This document shows, in pieces, positions 9,263-18,235 of a stretch of 64,000 bases of DNA. Made by a program: the position numbers and the translations under genes. How positions within the stretch are numbered: the first letter of the stretch is position 1; each line of letters starts with the position of its first letter. The notes beneath the pieces were generated by a model. It was not told the DNA's origin and searched no databases. It was given only the letters and a program-made list of their open reading frames with translations. Source of the stretch: Paenalicyclobacillus mengziensis (lineage in GTDB: Bacteria > Bacillota > Bacilli > Alicyclobacillales > Alicyclobacillaceae); the NCBI RefSeq assembly GCF_017298635.1, contig NZ_CP071182.1, positions 3,076,001-3,140,000 of the forward strand. The letters run 5' to 3'.

Positions 9263-9393
9263 GAAGTGAGTACCCCCTAATCCCAAATCGCAAACAAGTA
9301 TATTATGGTCCAGCGGTGCTGTTCATAAACTTTCTAGCCGGTAAAATACTGCTTCGCCATTGGAATCAAAAAGTCCTGCACAACAAGGCTGAA

Positions 9394-10671
9394 TTATGCC
9401 CACCCACGCCATCTTGCAGACTCAGCAACCCTCCGAACGCCAACCATATAGGCAGCGAGTCTCATGTCTACTTTATAACGCCGCGCAGTCTGGTAGACTG
9501 AGTCGAAACTTCTTCGCATGACTTCAACCAGTCTTTGGTCTACTTCCTCTTCTGTCCAGTAGAAACCTTGATTGTTTTGCACCCACTCAAAATACGACAC
9601 AACCACACCGCCCGAGTTACCAAGCACATCCGGTACGATGAGCACTCCGCGGGAGTCGAGAATCTGGGTAGCAGCATTGGTTGTGGGGCCATTCGCGGCC
9701 TCGACAAGTACTTTGGCCCGAATCCGAGCGGCATTGTCCTGCGTAATCTGATTTTCAATGGCGGCTGGAACGAGAATGTCGCATTCCTGTTCAAGAAGTT
9801 CCTTATTCGTGATGGTATTCTTAAATAGTTTGGTTACCGTACCAAATGAGTCGCGTTGTTCGAGTAGCTCCGGAATATCGAGTCCTTCTGGGTTGTAAAG
9901 TGCACCGTAGGCATCCGATATACCAACGACCTTGGCCCCAGATTCATGCATAAACTGGGCCACGTAGCTCCCAGCATTGCCGAACCCCTGAACAATCACC
10001 CGTGCGCCCATGATATCGATACCGCGTGCAGCAGCGGCTTGTTCAATGCATATCACCACACCGCGCGCTGTTGCTCGTTCACGGCCCTTGCTGCCGCCGA
10101 GAACAATCGGCTTTCCTGTGATGAACCCTGGTGAATCAAATTCACGGATATGAGAGTACTCGTCAAGCATCCAAGCCATATTTTGCGAATTACTAAATAC
10201 GTCTGGAGCGGGAATATCTTTTGTTGGTCCTACAATCTGACTGATAGAGCGCACATAGGCGCGGCTGAGTCGCTCAATCTCCGCAAAGGACATCTGCCTT
10301 GGATCACAGACAATTCCGCCCTTGCCGCCTCCGTAAGGAAGGTCCGCAATTCCACATTTGATAGACATCCAAATCGACAGGGCTTTAATCTCATCTTCTG
10401 TGACATCAGGGTGCAGACGAATTCCGCCTTTGGTTGGCCCAACAGCGTCGTTGTGCTGTGCCCGATACCCTGTAAATACCTGAACGGAACCATCATCCAT
10501 GCGAACAGGAAAACGCACGGTCAAAACCCTTAGCGGTTCCTTAAGCAGGTCGTACATCGATGCGGAATAACCCAGTTTTGAAAGCGCTTCCTGAATGATG
10601 GATTGCGTACTCACAAACACGTCCAGATTTTCCGGCGTGGGGTCGGTCGACACAGATTGAAGGTTTGTCAT
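9394..10671 (-). CDS. gudB: NAD-dependent glutamate dehydrogenase (GudB/RocG family)
   Basis: 425 aa, the usual length for hexameric GDH. The glutamate-binding stretch is intact (GGIRLHPDV, MSIKCGIADLPYGGGKGGI), with the catalytic Lys in PYGGGKGG and the ADLPYG core. The Rossmann domain carries VIVQGFGNAGSYVAQ. It oxidatively deaminates glutamate to 2-oxoglutarate, which the odhAB complex in this window can consume. The ATG at 10671 has AAAGGTGGG six bases upstream. Nothing inserted or duplicated was seen in the active site, unlike the cryptic gudB of some B. subtilis strains. A cre-like site lies in its early coding region. Confidence 0.93.
   Translation of the reverse strand: MTNLQSVSTDPTPENLDVFVSTQSIIQEALSKLGYSASMYDLLKEPLRVLTVRFPVRMDDGSVQVFTGYRAQHNDAVGPTKGGIRLHPDVTEDEIKALSIWMSIKCGIADLPYGGGKGGIVCDPRQMSFAEIERLSRAYVRSISQIVGPTKDIPAPDVFSNSQNMAWMLDEYSHIREFDSPGFITGKPIVLGGSKGRERATARGVVICIEQAAAARGIDIMGARVIVQGFGNAGSYVAQFMHESGAKVVGISDAYGALYNPEGLDIPELLEQRDSFGTVTKLFKNTITNKELLEQECDILVPAAIENQITQDNAARIRAKVLVEAANGPTTNAATQILDSRGVLIVPDVLGNSGGVVVSYFEWVQNNQGFYWTEEEVDQRLVEVMRRSFDSVYQTARRYKVDMRLAAYMVGVRRVAESARWRGWA
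10579..10592. promoter_or_regulatory. Candidate CcpA operator (cre) inside the 5' end of gudB
   Basis: TGAAAGCGCTTCCT matches 12 of 14 positions of the cre consensus TGWAARCGYTWWCA and has a perfect AAAGCGCTT core. It sits about 80-92 bases downstream of the gudB start codon, a position suited to a road-block. In B. subtilis, rocG is known to be repressed by CcpA. The match could be chance inside coding DNA. Confidence 0.4.
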
Positions 10672-10791
10672 GAATTACCCACCTTTTAGAAACGAGTCCA
10701 CTTACATTCGACTTTCTCAGATCCATTTTAAAACATTCGCAGGACGCCACAAGTATACAACCTATATAGGATACGTCAATGCCTAAACATC

Positions 10792-10818
10792 GAAAGGCGG
10801 ACCCTTGGCTTGTCCGCC
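10792..10818 (-). terminator. Terminator downstream of mecA
   Basis: GGCGGAC (10796-10802) pairs with GTCCGCC (10812-10818) across a 9-base loop, followed on the minus strand by TTTCG. The T-run is short. It separates mecA from gudB. Confidence 0.65.
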
Positions 10819-10843
10819 CCGGCATGCTCAAGAAATGTTGTCC

Positions 10844-11443
10844 TCAGTGAAGAGAAAAACGATCGACAATCGTTTGAATGGCATCTCTGTCCAGAATACA
10901 TTTGGCATACTCGTCAAGCCACGTTGGCGTCAGACCAGAAAACTCGCCGTATTCCTGGAGAATGGCCCAAATCGAATCATACTCATCATCACTCATGCTG
11001 TTCTCATCCACGGTGAGGTAATACACGCCGCCATGAATATACAGCCGTGTCACAATCGCGTAATCTACGAGTGCATGAGCAATCAATACGACATCCTCAA
11101 AGTCACGGATTTTAAACACAAAGTTCGAATCCAACGGGTCTGGGAGTTCAAAATCCATCGTATCTTCGGTTTCGTCGTCCTCTTCCTTACGAGCGGGAAG
11201 GCTCGGAACTCGGGTAACGATGACGACGACGCCTTCTTGCGGCATTGTGAACGCCTCGATAGAAATCGGGCCCGCCACTTCAAACCCGACCTCTTCATAG
11301 GCGGTCTCCATCATGTCCCAAAATAGTTCCTGAACCTTCTTGCCGTTATGCCAAATCTCATCCCGGTCGATGCCGCGTCGTTCGAGGTCCTCGTAACTTA
11401 TGAAGATACGCACCTTGTCTCGGGCGATCCGCTCAATCCGCAT
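10844..11443 (-). CDS. mecA: Adaptor protein MecA (ClpC adaptor)
   Basis: 199 aa from the ATG at 11443, with GGGAGG eight bases upstream. N-terminal substrate-binding domain (MRIERIARDKVRIFISYEDL) and a C-terminal ClpC-binding domain (about 110-199), joined by an acidic linker (KEEDDETEDTMDFEL). MecA and its paralogue YpbH deliver proteins such as ComK to ClpCP and help assemble the ClpC hexamer. The length is nearer to YpbH (194) than MecA (218), so the paralogue cannot be decided. In B. subtilis ypbH also lies in the gudB/ypeB neighbourhood. Confidence 0.88.
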   Translation of the reverse strand: MRIERIARDKVRIFISYEDLERRGIDRDEIWHNGKKVQELFWDMMETAYEEVGFEVAGPISIEAFTMPQEGVVVIVTRVPSLPARKEEDDETEDTMDFELPDPLDSNFVFKIRDFEDVVLIAHALVDYAIVTRLYIHGGVYYLTVDENSMSDDEYDSIWAILQEYGEFSGLTPTWLDEYAKCILDRDAIQTIVDRFSLH

Positions 11444-11537
11444 GGGTACCCCTCCCTTTCTCGCTGCATTCGGCACTAACTCTGTTTTCGCAGGCCGTTG
11501 TACCGGCGAATGGTTCCCCTTCTCTAAAACTATATTG

Positions 11538-12917
11538 CTATAGGGTATTCGCTAATTCTAACATCGCGTGCGCATATATCTCAATACAACGTAAATAATC
11601 GTCAATCGCCCAATTTTCATCAGCTTGATGAGCGAGATCGGGCTGATTTGGAAGCAACGCTCCAAACGCCACGGCGTTCGGAATCGCTCGCGCGTAAGTT
11701 GCGCCTCCAATCGCTAGCGGAATTGCCGGTTGCCCGGTGGTCTCTTCGTAAACACGGGAGAGGACGCGTACGACTGGATGGTCGAGCGGCACGAAAAGTG
11801 GTGCCTTGTCGCTCGACAACTGTATGGTCCATTTATCAGACAGCGTTTGCCGAACACGCTGTAATAATCCGTCTCCTGTCTGGTCGATAGGGTAACGAAT
11901 GTTGACGAGAAATACGTAATTCTCTCCGTCGAGATATGCCCGGCCGACGTTACTGGTCAAATTTCCGGTCACATCGTCTGCCGATTCAACCCCCAAAGCT
12001 TTACCCTTCGTGTCTATGAGTGAAATCGCACGCCACATCGATGCGTTGGATATGGACTGAGTCGACAAAAGGCTGGCAAGTCTGATTATCGCATTGACAC
12101 CAGCATCTGGAGTGCTCCCATGAGCCGAGGTGCCATACGCAATGATTTCAATGTGTGCTCCTGTAACATTGATGTGAACATTCCAATCCCTGGCTCGGGC
12201 TTCCTTATGAAGCTTCTGCTCCCACTCAATTGCAGCGGTCTCTGAATGACAATCAACAATAGCTGAAGCCAAGTCTGGAACCATATTACTCCGCTGTCCA
12301 CCGTCGAATGACAGGACTTTTGGGTTCATGGACTGGACATCAGCCGGCACTTCCATCCGTATGGTAGCGACCCCTTTTTCAGCATGAATCAACGGAAAGT
12401 CCGCGTCTGGCGTAAATCCCCCAAGTGGTAAAGGTTGCTGGGAGAAATAATGTTCTACACACTTCCAACCACTCTCTTCGTCCAGTCCAAAAATCAGACG
12501 AATTTTGCGCTTTGGTGTATATCCAAGACTTTTCAACCCAATCAGTGCCCAGAGTGTACTGAGGGCTGGTCCTTTGTCATCAATGGCTCCACGCGCGTAA
12601 ATTTTGCCATCGTGAACTTCGGCCGCGAACGGTGGATGAGACCAGTTTGAACCTGCAGGCACAACGTCAAGGTGTGACAACACCGCTACATAATCGTCCC
12701 CTTGCCCAAATTCAACATGTCCTGCGTAACCGTCTACGTTCGCAACTGGGAAACCGTGTTCTGAAGCCAGTTGCAAAACATATTTGAGCGCTTGGGCAAC
12801 TTCCGGTCCAAATGGCTGGCCAGGCACGTAGGCTCCTTCCACACTTGGAATACGAAGAAGTTCCTGAAGTGACGTGACAATTCGTGCGCGGTGCTCTTCA
12901 ATAAACGCTTCCAGCAC
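11538..12917 (-). CDS. pepV: M20 family dipeptidase (PepV-like)
   Basis: 459 aa from a GTG at 12917 preceded by AGGGGGAA; the frame also extends to 12947. Metal ligands are visible in LSHLDVVPAG, YARGAIDDKG, LDEESGWKC and the C-terminal DENWAIDDYL region. An inserted lid and dimerisation domain runs at about 190-340. PepV-type enzymes are zinc dipeptidases releasing amino acids from the cytoplasmic dipeptide pool. It lies 64 bp downstream of ccpA and upstream of mecA on the same strand. Confidence 0.87.
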   Translation of the reverse strand: MLEAFIEEHRARIVTSLQELLRIPSVEGAYVPGQPFGPEVAQALKYVLQLASEHGFPVANVDGYAGHVEFGQGDDYVAVLSHLDVVPAGSNWSHPPFAAEVHDGKIYARGAIDDKGPALSTLWALIGLKSLGYTPKRKIRLIFGLDEESGWKCVEHYFSQQPLPLGGFTPDADFPLIHAEKGVATIRMEVPADVQSMNPKVLSFDGGQRSNMVPDLASAIVDCHSETAAIEWEQKLHKEARARDWNVHINVTGAHIEIIAYGTSAHGSTPDAGVNAIIRLASLLSTQSISNASMWRAISLIDTKGKALGVESADDVTGNLTSNVGRAYLDGENYVFLVNIRYPIDQTGDGLLQRVRQTLSDKWTIQLSSDKAPLFVPLDHPVVRVLSRVYEETTGQPAIPLAIGGATYARAIPNAVAFGALLPNQPDLAHQADENWAIDDYLRCIEIYAHAMLELANTL

Positions 12918-12981
12918 GACTTGGTTCCCCCTTGTTCTCCTGCTCACCGCTCGTTATCGTGGAAGTCCATTGGCTGCAAGG

Positions 12982-13953
12982 TCAAGTGGACTGACGCTCG
13001 ACAATGTTATGAAGAAGTGTTACCGAGTAGTTATCCACTGGTTCGTCCTTCAGTAGTTTGGTCAGCAGCCTCATGGACACTGCACCGAAATCATACATCG
13101 GTTGAGCGATGACCGTCATTTCAGGGCGGACCATTTCGGCAAGGCGAGTATTATCAAAAGACATGACCTTGACGCTGGCTGGTACAGGCCTGCCTAAGTC
13201 CTGCGCAGCGTGAATCGCCGCTAAACCGAGCTCATCTGAAGCTGCGACAATGCCGTCGACTTTGGTGGACTCGAATATCTCCTTAATGATGGGGAGAGCG
13301 CTGTGATAATGCGCATCGGGAATCTCAATCCGGATGAGCGGCTGTTTCGCTGAACGCTCCAGCCCTTCACCGCGCCTGTCGGCAACGACAGACACACCTA
13401 ATGGTGTTGTCACATAGGCTAGCGAACTGCATCCGCGGGACAAGAGATATTCTCCTGCATCATACCCGGATTGACGATTGTCAATATTCACGGACGGAAT
13501 TCGACGTTCAGGATCTTCAGTGGCACAAAGGACCACAGGAATTTGTGCGGCTTCAAAAGCAGCAATGTGCTCTTGACTCAGCTTATTGGTCATGTAAATG
13601 ATGCCGTCGACTTGTTTTTCCCACATTGTTCCTATTAAATCGACTTCTCGCTCGATTTCACCATCCGAGTTGGTGAGGATGATGTGATATTCATACATGG
13701 TTGCAATGTCTTCGATACCCCGTACTACTTCGGCGACAAAAGCAGCCGAGACGTCGGGAACGATGACGCCAATCGTTCGAGTTTTCTTGCTCGCGAGGCC
13801 GCGTGCAACTGCATTCGGCCGATATCCCAGTTTCGCGATGGCATCCTGGACGCGTTTCTTCGTGTCCTCTTTGACAACTGCTGTTCCGTTCAGTACGCGT
13901 GACACGGTGGCCATCGATACCTTGGCTTCCCGTGCGACATCATAAATTGTCAC
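12982..13953 (-). CDS. ccpA: Catabolite control protein A (LacI family)
   Basis: 323 aa with a LacI helix-turn-helix (TIYDVAREAKVSMATVSRVL), a hinge at ~50-60 (NAVARGLASKKTRTIGV), and a periplasmic-binding-like core. CcpA binds cre operators when complexed with Ser46-phosphorylated HPr. The NITIYDVAREAxVSMATVSRV start and synteny make CcpA more likely than a sugar-specific repressor. The GTG at 13953 lies seven bases after AGGA; a GTG at 13959 is also in frame. Two cre-like sites (in gudB and upstream of bcd) occur in the same window. Confidence 0.9.
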   Translation of the reverse strand: MTIYDVAREAKVSMATVSRVLNGTAVVKEDTKKRVQDAIAKLGYRPNAVARGLASKKTRTIGVIVPDVSAAFVAEVVRGIEDIATMYEYHIILTNSDGEIEREVDLIGTMWEKQVDGIIYMTNKLSQEHIAAFEAAQIPVVLCATEDPERRIPSVNIDNRQSGYDAGEYLLSRGCSSLAYVTTPLGVSVVADRRGEGLERSAKQPLIRIEIPDAHYHSALPIIKEIFESTKVDGIVAASDELGLAAIHAAQDLGRPVPASVKVMSFDNTRLAEMVRPEMTVIAQPMYDFGAVSMRLLTKLLKDEPVDNYSVTLLHNIVERQST

Positions 13954-14206
13954 TGTCACGTCCTGCCACCCCTTTCGATCGTTTTATCCTATGATATCAT
14001 TTTCATGCGTGACGTCCACTGAACCAGGGCGACTTCACGAACAGGCCAATCAACTGGCGTTGTAGTCATGAGATAACGTGCGTTTTGCAGACGGATTCTA
14101 AGGCCCTGAAGCAAAAAAGACGGACGGAACGCGTCCATATTTGGACGTTGTCCCAGCCCATCTCGCCGCCAGCTGTTATACATTCTTCAAGGTGGTGAGC
14201 GGTGTA

Positions 14207-14229
14207 GGGGAAGACAAACTGTCTTCCCC
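14207..14229 (-). terminator. Perfect hairpin after tRNA-Leu
   Basis: GGGGAAGACA (14207-14216) and TGTCTTCCCC (14220-14229) form a 10-bp perfect stem with a 3-base loop, 12 bp past the tRNA end. There is no T-run on either side, so it may act as a processing or weak termination structure. Confidence 0.55.
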
Positions 14230-14240
14230 TCGACCTGAAA

Positions 14241-14320
14241 TGCGGGTGAAGGGACTCGAACCCCCACGGTTGCCCGCCAGAACCTAAATCTGGTGCGTCT
14301 GCCAATTCCGCCACACCCGC
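14241..14320 (-). tRNA. tRNA-Leu, anticodon TAG
   Basis: The acceptor stem GCGGGTG pairs with CACCCGC, followed by discriminator A at 14241. The anticodon stem-loop reads CCAGA-TTTAGGT-TCTGG, giving anticodon TAG. There is a moderate variable arm and a TTCGAGT T-loop. The 3' CCA is not encoded. At about 80 nt it is short for a class II tRNA, but the fold is complete. Confidence 0.95.
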
Positions 14321-14386
14321 ATAGCAGTTGACGAGCGTTCGCTTCGTCAAGTCGAGATGTAATATAGCATGACTTGAAAATGGAAG

Positions 14387-15721
14387 TCAATCCACCCTTC
14401 CCTGCCATGTCTTCCGGGGGACCCGAAGTAGCTTCGTCTCTTCGATAAACTTGGACTCCTTTGCCCGCGCCTTCTGAATGCGTCGTGGACAAGAAATCCA
14501 TAGTGCATGGCGAGCCCTGGTCATAGCTACGTAAAACAACCGCCGCTCCTCCTCTTCATTCTCGGCGGGCTCGCGCAGATACGGGTTGTCGTTCACCGCA
14601 CCCGTGACAATGACGGCATCCCATTCCCTGCCCTTCGAGCTGTGGAATGTGTGCCATTCACCGTTCACGTGGTTTTGCGCACGGCCAGCTTTTGTCCAAG
14701 ATGCAAGCAACTGTCTGCGGGTGCGAGCGAGAATTGCTACGCTCCATACGGGGTGAGTATCATACAACCGTTGTAACAATTGCGTCACTCCTTCAGCCTC
14801 CTCATCCTCATTGCGCCAACTGGTAAAGGCGCACCACCCCTCCTCCGTGCTGTTGGATTCAAAAGGTTTGACAATTCGCTGCTGATTGTGGAGGATGAGT
14901 TGGCTGGCAGCAGCCACGATTTTTTCATCGGATCGGAAATTTGTTGACAGAACAAACGTGTCTCCAGGCGGATTGAGGTCGCTGGCTTCTTGCAACCACC
15001 TTGGACTTGCGCCCCGAAAGCCGTATATAGACTGGTCGTCATCGCCCACGACAAACAGACGGCTTGACCACATCCTTTGAAAAGCACGGACAATTTCCCA
15101 CTGAATTGCATTGGTATCTTGAAACTCATCAACCAGCAGGTAACGCACCGGAGCCACCGCAGTTTGGATGACCGTTAAGTGTGAACAAAACTCGACAAGT
15201 ATGTCATCGTAGTCCCAACGTCCTAACGCCCGCTTGGCAGTTTCATATTGCGCTGCAACTGCGCCGTATTTTCGCGGCACGGGCAAGGTGGGCCATGTTG
15301 ATTTGGCTTTTGTCAACGCCTGGCTGAGTGCTGTCACGTGCACGGGTTCGCTAAATCCCTGTTCGTGTAAAATTCGGCGCATCAGCCCGTACTGCTCGTT
15401 TGTTCCGAGTACCGGTGGAACTTTAAAGCCAGTTTGTAGCAGCATTCGGAAAGCTTCTGCGTGAAACGTGCCAATCCGGAGGGCATGGAGGCTGTGCACA
15501 CCGAGATGTCTTGTCTGGCTGAAGAGCCGTTGTTTGAGCTCGGCTGCTGCCTGGCGAGTATAGGTAATGATCATGACAGACCCTGCATCCGTCTCAGTAG
15601 TTCGCAGTTGGTGTACAATATGTTCCGTTAACACGGTGGTTTTCCCACTCCCTGGAGAGGCGACAACAACCGTATTACCTTGGGTCTTCGTAATCACGCG
15701 TGTCTGCATATTTGTCCACAA
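14387..15721 (-). CDS. Compact UvrD/Rep-type superfamily 1 DNA helicase
   Basis: 444 aa from a TTG at 15721 with AGGAG six bases upstream; an ATG at 15709 is the alternative. All core SF1A motifs can be read: ASPGSGKTT (I), TYTRQAAAELK (Ia), LLVDEFQDTN (II), GDDDQSIYGFRGA (III), STNFRSDE (IV), HTFHSSKGREWDAVIV (V) and LFYVAMTRAR (VI). PcrA/UvrD are over 700 aa; here motif V follows motif IV closely, so the 2B subdomain and C-terminal extension are missing. It should be a 3'-5' helicase or translocase, but its repair role is unknown. It lies 66 bp upstream of tRNA-Leu on the same strand. Confidence 0.88.
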   Translation of the reverse strand: MWTNMQTRVITKTQGNTVVVASPGSGKTTVLTEHIVHQLRTTETDAGSVMIITYTRQAAAELKQRLFSQTRHLGVHSLHALRIGTFHAEAFRMLLQTGFKVPPVLGTNEQYGLMRRILHEQGFSEPVHVTALSQALTKAKSTWPTLPVPRKYGAVAAQYETAKRALGRWDYDDILVEFCSHLTVIQTAVAPVRYLLVDEFQDTNAIQWEIVRAFQRMWSSRLFVVGDDDQSIYGFRGASPRWLQEASDLNPPGDTFVLSTNFRSDEKIVAAASQLILHNQQRIVKPFESNSTEEGWCAFTSWRNEDEEAEGVTQLLQRLYDTHPVWSVAILARTRRQLLASWTKAGRAQNHVNGEWHTFHSSKGREWDAVIVTGAVNDNPYLREPAENEEEERRLFYVAMTRARHALWISCPRRIQKARAKESKFIEETKLLRVPRKTWQGRVD

Positions 15722-15916
15722 GCAGGTCTCCTTCTTTCCTGCTTTGATTATCGAAGCTGAGTGTAGCGCGAGTCGATAGCCGTCGGAACAAAATGACATA
15801 CTTTTGCAAGCGTGTCATGTCGAAACCACGTTCGCATTCATGTGCCTGGCATTGACTGCAGGGAGCCTGCCGGATAAGGCTCGGCAATGAAAGAGGTTAA
15901 GGAAAGAGGTTGAGGT

Positions 15917-16603
15917 ATGATTTACGCAATCGGAGACTTGCATTTATCCAATTCAGTCGAGAAACCTATGGACGTGTTTGGCGAGGCCTGGACCAACCAT
16001 CAGGCCCGTATTGAACAAAATTGGAACCAGCGGGTTTCGCCGGACGACATCGTGCTTATCCCGGGTGACATTTCCTGGGCGATGACGCTGGACGAGGCCA
16101 TCTTGGATCTGAAATTCGTTAGCGGTCTGCCCGGAACAAAAGTCATGATTCGGGGAAACCATGATTACTGGTGGAGCGGAATTTCTAAGGTCAGAGCGCA
16201 GTTGGAAGATAAGTTGTTTGCAATTCAAAATGACAGTTTTGTGGCGGGCAACTTTGTTATCTGCGGGATACGTGGCTGGTTGCTGCCTGGTCATCCGCAG
16301 TTCACCACGGATGACATGCGCTTACTGCAGCGAGAGGCAGAACGCTTGCGACTGTCTCTGGACCACGCGGATAAAACCGGACTCCGCAAAATTTGCATGA
16401 TTCATTATCCTCCAATTGGCCAAAACGGAGAGCCGACGGTCTTTTCAGAGCTTCTTGAAACCTATGACGTCAAGGTGTGTGTTTACGGTCATTTACATGG
16501 CCATACACATCGATTCGCCTTTGAGGGGGTCAAAAATGATGTTCGGTACCAATTGACAAGTGCCGACTATATTGACTTCGATCCGGTGGAAGTCCGCGTC
16601 TGA
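15917..16603 (+). CDS. Calcineurin-like metallophosphoesterase
   Basis: 228 aa with the complete dinuclear metal signature: GDLHLS, GDISWA, GNHDYWW, a His in MIHYPP, and GHLHGHTH. It belongs to the COG1768-type predicted phosphohydrolases of Firmicutes; the substrate is not known. The ATG has GAGGTTGAGGT directly upstream. It is divergent from the helicase gene and convergent with the methyltransferase, with only 5 bp between the two stop codons and no visible terminator. Confidence 0.88.
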   Translation: MIYAIGDLHLSNSVEKPMDVFGEAWTNHQARIEQNWNQRVSPDDIVLIPGDISWAMTLDEAILDLKFVSGLPGTKVMIRGNHDYWWSGISKVRAQLEDKLFAIQNDSFVAGNFVICGIRGWLLPGHPQFTTDDMRLLQREAERLRLSLDHADKTGLRKICMIHYPPIGQNGEPTVFSELLETYDVKVCVYGHLHGHTHRFAFEGVKNDVRYQLTSADYIDFDPVEVRV

Positions 16604-16608
16604 AGGAG

Positions 16609-17340
16609 TTACTTCTGAGACTTGAAGACACCGAACCCGAGTGGGCGCGAGTTCGTTTCCATCCATGCCGAATTCGCCTGTAGGACCTGCAGGACATGAG
16701 GCTTTTGATAAACTCCTGGACTCGCGAGGTCGATGTCCGAGTAGGTACCGTCGTAAGGGCCCAGGTCATACGGATTCACCGAGCGCGTTGTGAGGACATC
16801 GACGCTGCTAAACCCGGCATTTTTGTAATGCTGCTTCCAACCGCGTTGGTCCGGAACGAACTTGGCCCCGTAAACTTCTTCGACACCACGCCGCCAGGAT
16901 TCGTCAACTGGTTGCATCACCAGCATCTCAACGTCGATGTAGGTCCCCCCGGGCTTTAAGACCCGCCAATATTCCCGCAACGCTTTCTCAGGCTCAGTAA
17001 GAAAGACGTTGACTGACTCCGTAAAAACCAGGTCATAGGATTCGTCAGAAAACGGCAAATGCTCCGCGTCAGCTACGACAAACCGAAGACCGTTCAGAGT
17101 GAGAGCTTTAACTCGACTTTTGGCCTTTTCAATCATCTTCTTCCGAATGTCAACGCCTGTCCCTACACAGTTGTAGCGTGTGCACAGGTGTGCCAGAGAT
17201 CTTCCGGTACCGCAGCCTATTTCAAGTAGCTCGTGAATGTCACTCCAATTTACAGACTTTGCCCAGAGGTCGGTGATGGCGGGACCGCCAGGGTGAGCAC
17301 TGCCTGCTCCAAGCTCAGCCAACACATCTTGGTACTCCAC
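16609..17340 (-). CDS. Class I SAM-dependent methyltransferase
   Basis: 243 aa from a GTG at 17340 with AGGGGG seven bases upstream; the open frame continues to 17421. The SAM-binding motif LLEIGCGTGRSLAHL is at about residue 38, motif II at VVADAEHLPF, and LREYWRVLKPGGTYIDVE is typical of UbiE/Coq5-like enzymes. The substrate is not predictable. Residues after about 150 carry no recognisable domain. The 17472 gene is divergent from it, 131 bp away. Confidence 0.82.
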   Translation of the reverse strand: MEYQDVLAELGAGSAHPGGPAITDLWAKSVNWSDIHELLEIGCGTGRSLAHLCTRYNCVGTGVDIRKKMIEKAKSRVKALTLNGLRFVVADAEHLPFSDESYDLVFTESVNVFLTEPEKALREYWRVLKPGGTYIDVEMLVMQPVDESWRRGVEEVYGAKFVPDQRGWKQHYKNAGFSSVDVLTTRSVNPYDLGPYDGTYSDIDLASPGVYQKPHVLQVLQANSAWMETNSRPLGFGVFKSQK

Positions 17341-17471
17341 ACAAATGCCCCCTTCATGTGTTTCCACGTTATGTTGGCTGTGACGTGCGTTGAACGGCTC
17401 GTGCCCATTCGTGCATTGCAATTGTGCGGCTGTGGCGGTAGAGTGAACAAACAGTGAGGTGAGACTTTTCT

Positions 17472-17822
17472 ATGAAGAATCGGGTTCAAAACGTGTATGT
17501 GATGCTCGGAGAAGAAGAAGGAGATTTCACGATGGAGCCGCTAGCCGCCGTCATTTTAATGGCAAACGGTCAGTTTCGCGTCTATTCTGTCCGAGCTGAA
17601 CACAATCAATTGCGGGCCATTATTAACAAAAATTCTTGGACCGACCTTGAAAGTGGCGTCCAGTTTAAGACAGGCCATTACCGCTTACAGTCACGCATGT
17701 CTGACGTAACCGAACTGGGATGGACTGCAGCTGAGTCCATCCCAGAGATTCTTACATGGCTCCGGAACTTGTATCCGAGGCACCTCTTTTTTCTCGATCA
17801 ACACATTGCGGCATTGCTTTAA
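17472..17822 (+). CDS. Hypothetical protein
   Basis: 116 aa with a clear GAGGTGA ribosome-binding site nine bases before the ATG. No membrane segment or Cys motif. It starts MKNRVQNVYVMLGEEEGDFTM and looks like a small alpha/beta protein with a hydrophobic C-terminal helix (IPEILTWLRNLYP). No family recognised. It is convergent with the rhodanese gene, the stop codons being 13 bp apart. Confidence 0.6.
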   Translation: MKNRVQNVYVMLGEEEGDFTMEPLAAVILMANGQFRVYSVRAEHNQLRAIINKNSWTDLESGVQFKTGHYRLQSRMSDVTELGWTAAESIPEILTWLRNLYPRHLFFLDQHIAALL

Positions 17823-17835
17823 ATCGATGACACTC

Positions 17836-18168
17836 TTACGGTTGTGCACCTTTGCGAATCTCGCCATCCCATCCGAGCATGCCTCCAGAAAAGTTTGCGA
17901 TGTCCTTAAAGCCTGCGTGCTTGAAAAATTGAGCAACCTTCTGTGACCGGCCACCGCTGCGGCAGACAAAGACGTAGGATGCATCCGGTGACAACTCTTT
18001 CGACCACCTCTCAACCTCCTGCATCGGTCGGTTGGGGACATTCGGAATATGCCCCTCCTCATATTCCACTACGGTTCTAACGTCAATGACTTGCGTTTTG
18101 CTGTCTTGTAAGCGTTGTTGCAGTTCGTTCTTGTTCAGTTGTCGAATTCCCTCTGTTTCAAACGACAT
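17836..18168 (-). CDS. Single-domain rhodanese-like protein
   Basis: 110 aa from the ATG at 18168; a GTG at 18180 is in frame. The rhodanese fold is complete: VIDVRTVVEYEEGHIPN (the DxR/E and GHI blocks), active-site loop CRSGGRS with the catalytic Cys, and the C-terminal GGMLGWDGEI signature. Such proteins carry sulfane sulfur as a persulfide in sulfide detoxification or sulfur transfer. It is a stand-alone gene with a perfect 26-bp palindrome 42-67 bp upstream of its start, suggesting dedicated regulation. Confidence 0.88.
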   Translation of the reverse strand: MSFETEGIRQLNKNELQQRLQDSKTQVIDVRTVVEYEEGHIPNVPNRPMQEVERWSKELSPDASYVFVCRSGGRSQKVAQFFKHAGFKDIANFSGGMLGWDGEIRKGAQP

Positions 18169-18209
18169 GCACTGTTTCACCTCGAAAAGGATAGATTTGC
18201 AGAATTATC

Positions 18210-18235
18210 TTGACATCTCAGAATTGAGATGTCAA
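18210..18235. promoter_or_regulatory. Perfect palindrome, candidate operator upstream of the rhodanese gene
   Basis: TTGACATCTCA (18210-18220), GAAT, then TGAGATGTCAA (18225-18235): an 11-bp perfect dyad with a 4-base centre. There is no T-run on either side, so it is a poor terminator. The position, 42-67 bp before the rhodanese start, fits a dimeric repressor site. Each arm begins with TTGACA, so it may overlap a -35 element. Confidence 0.5.
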
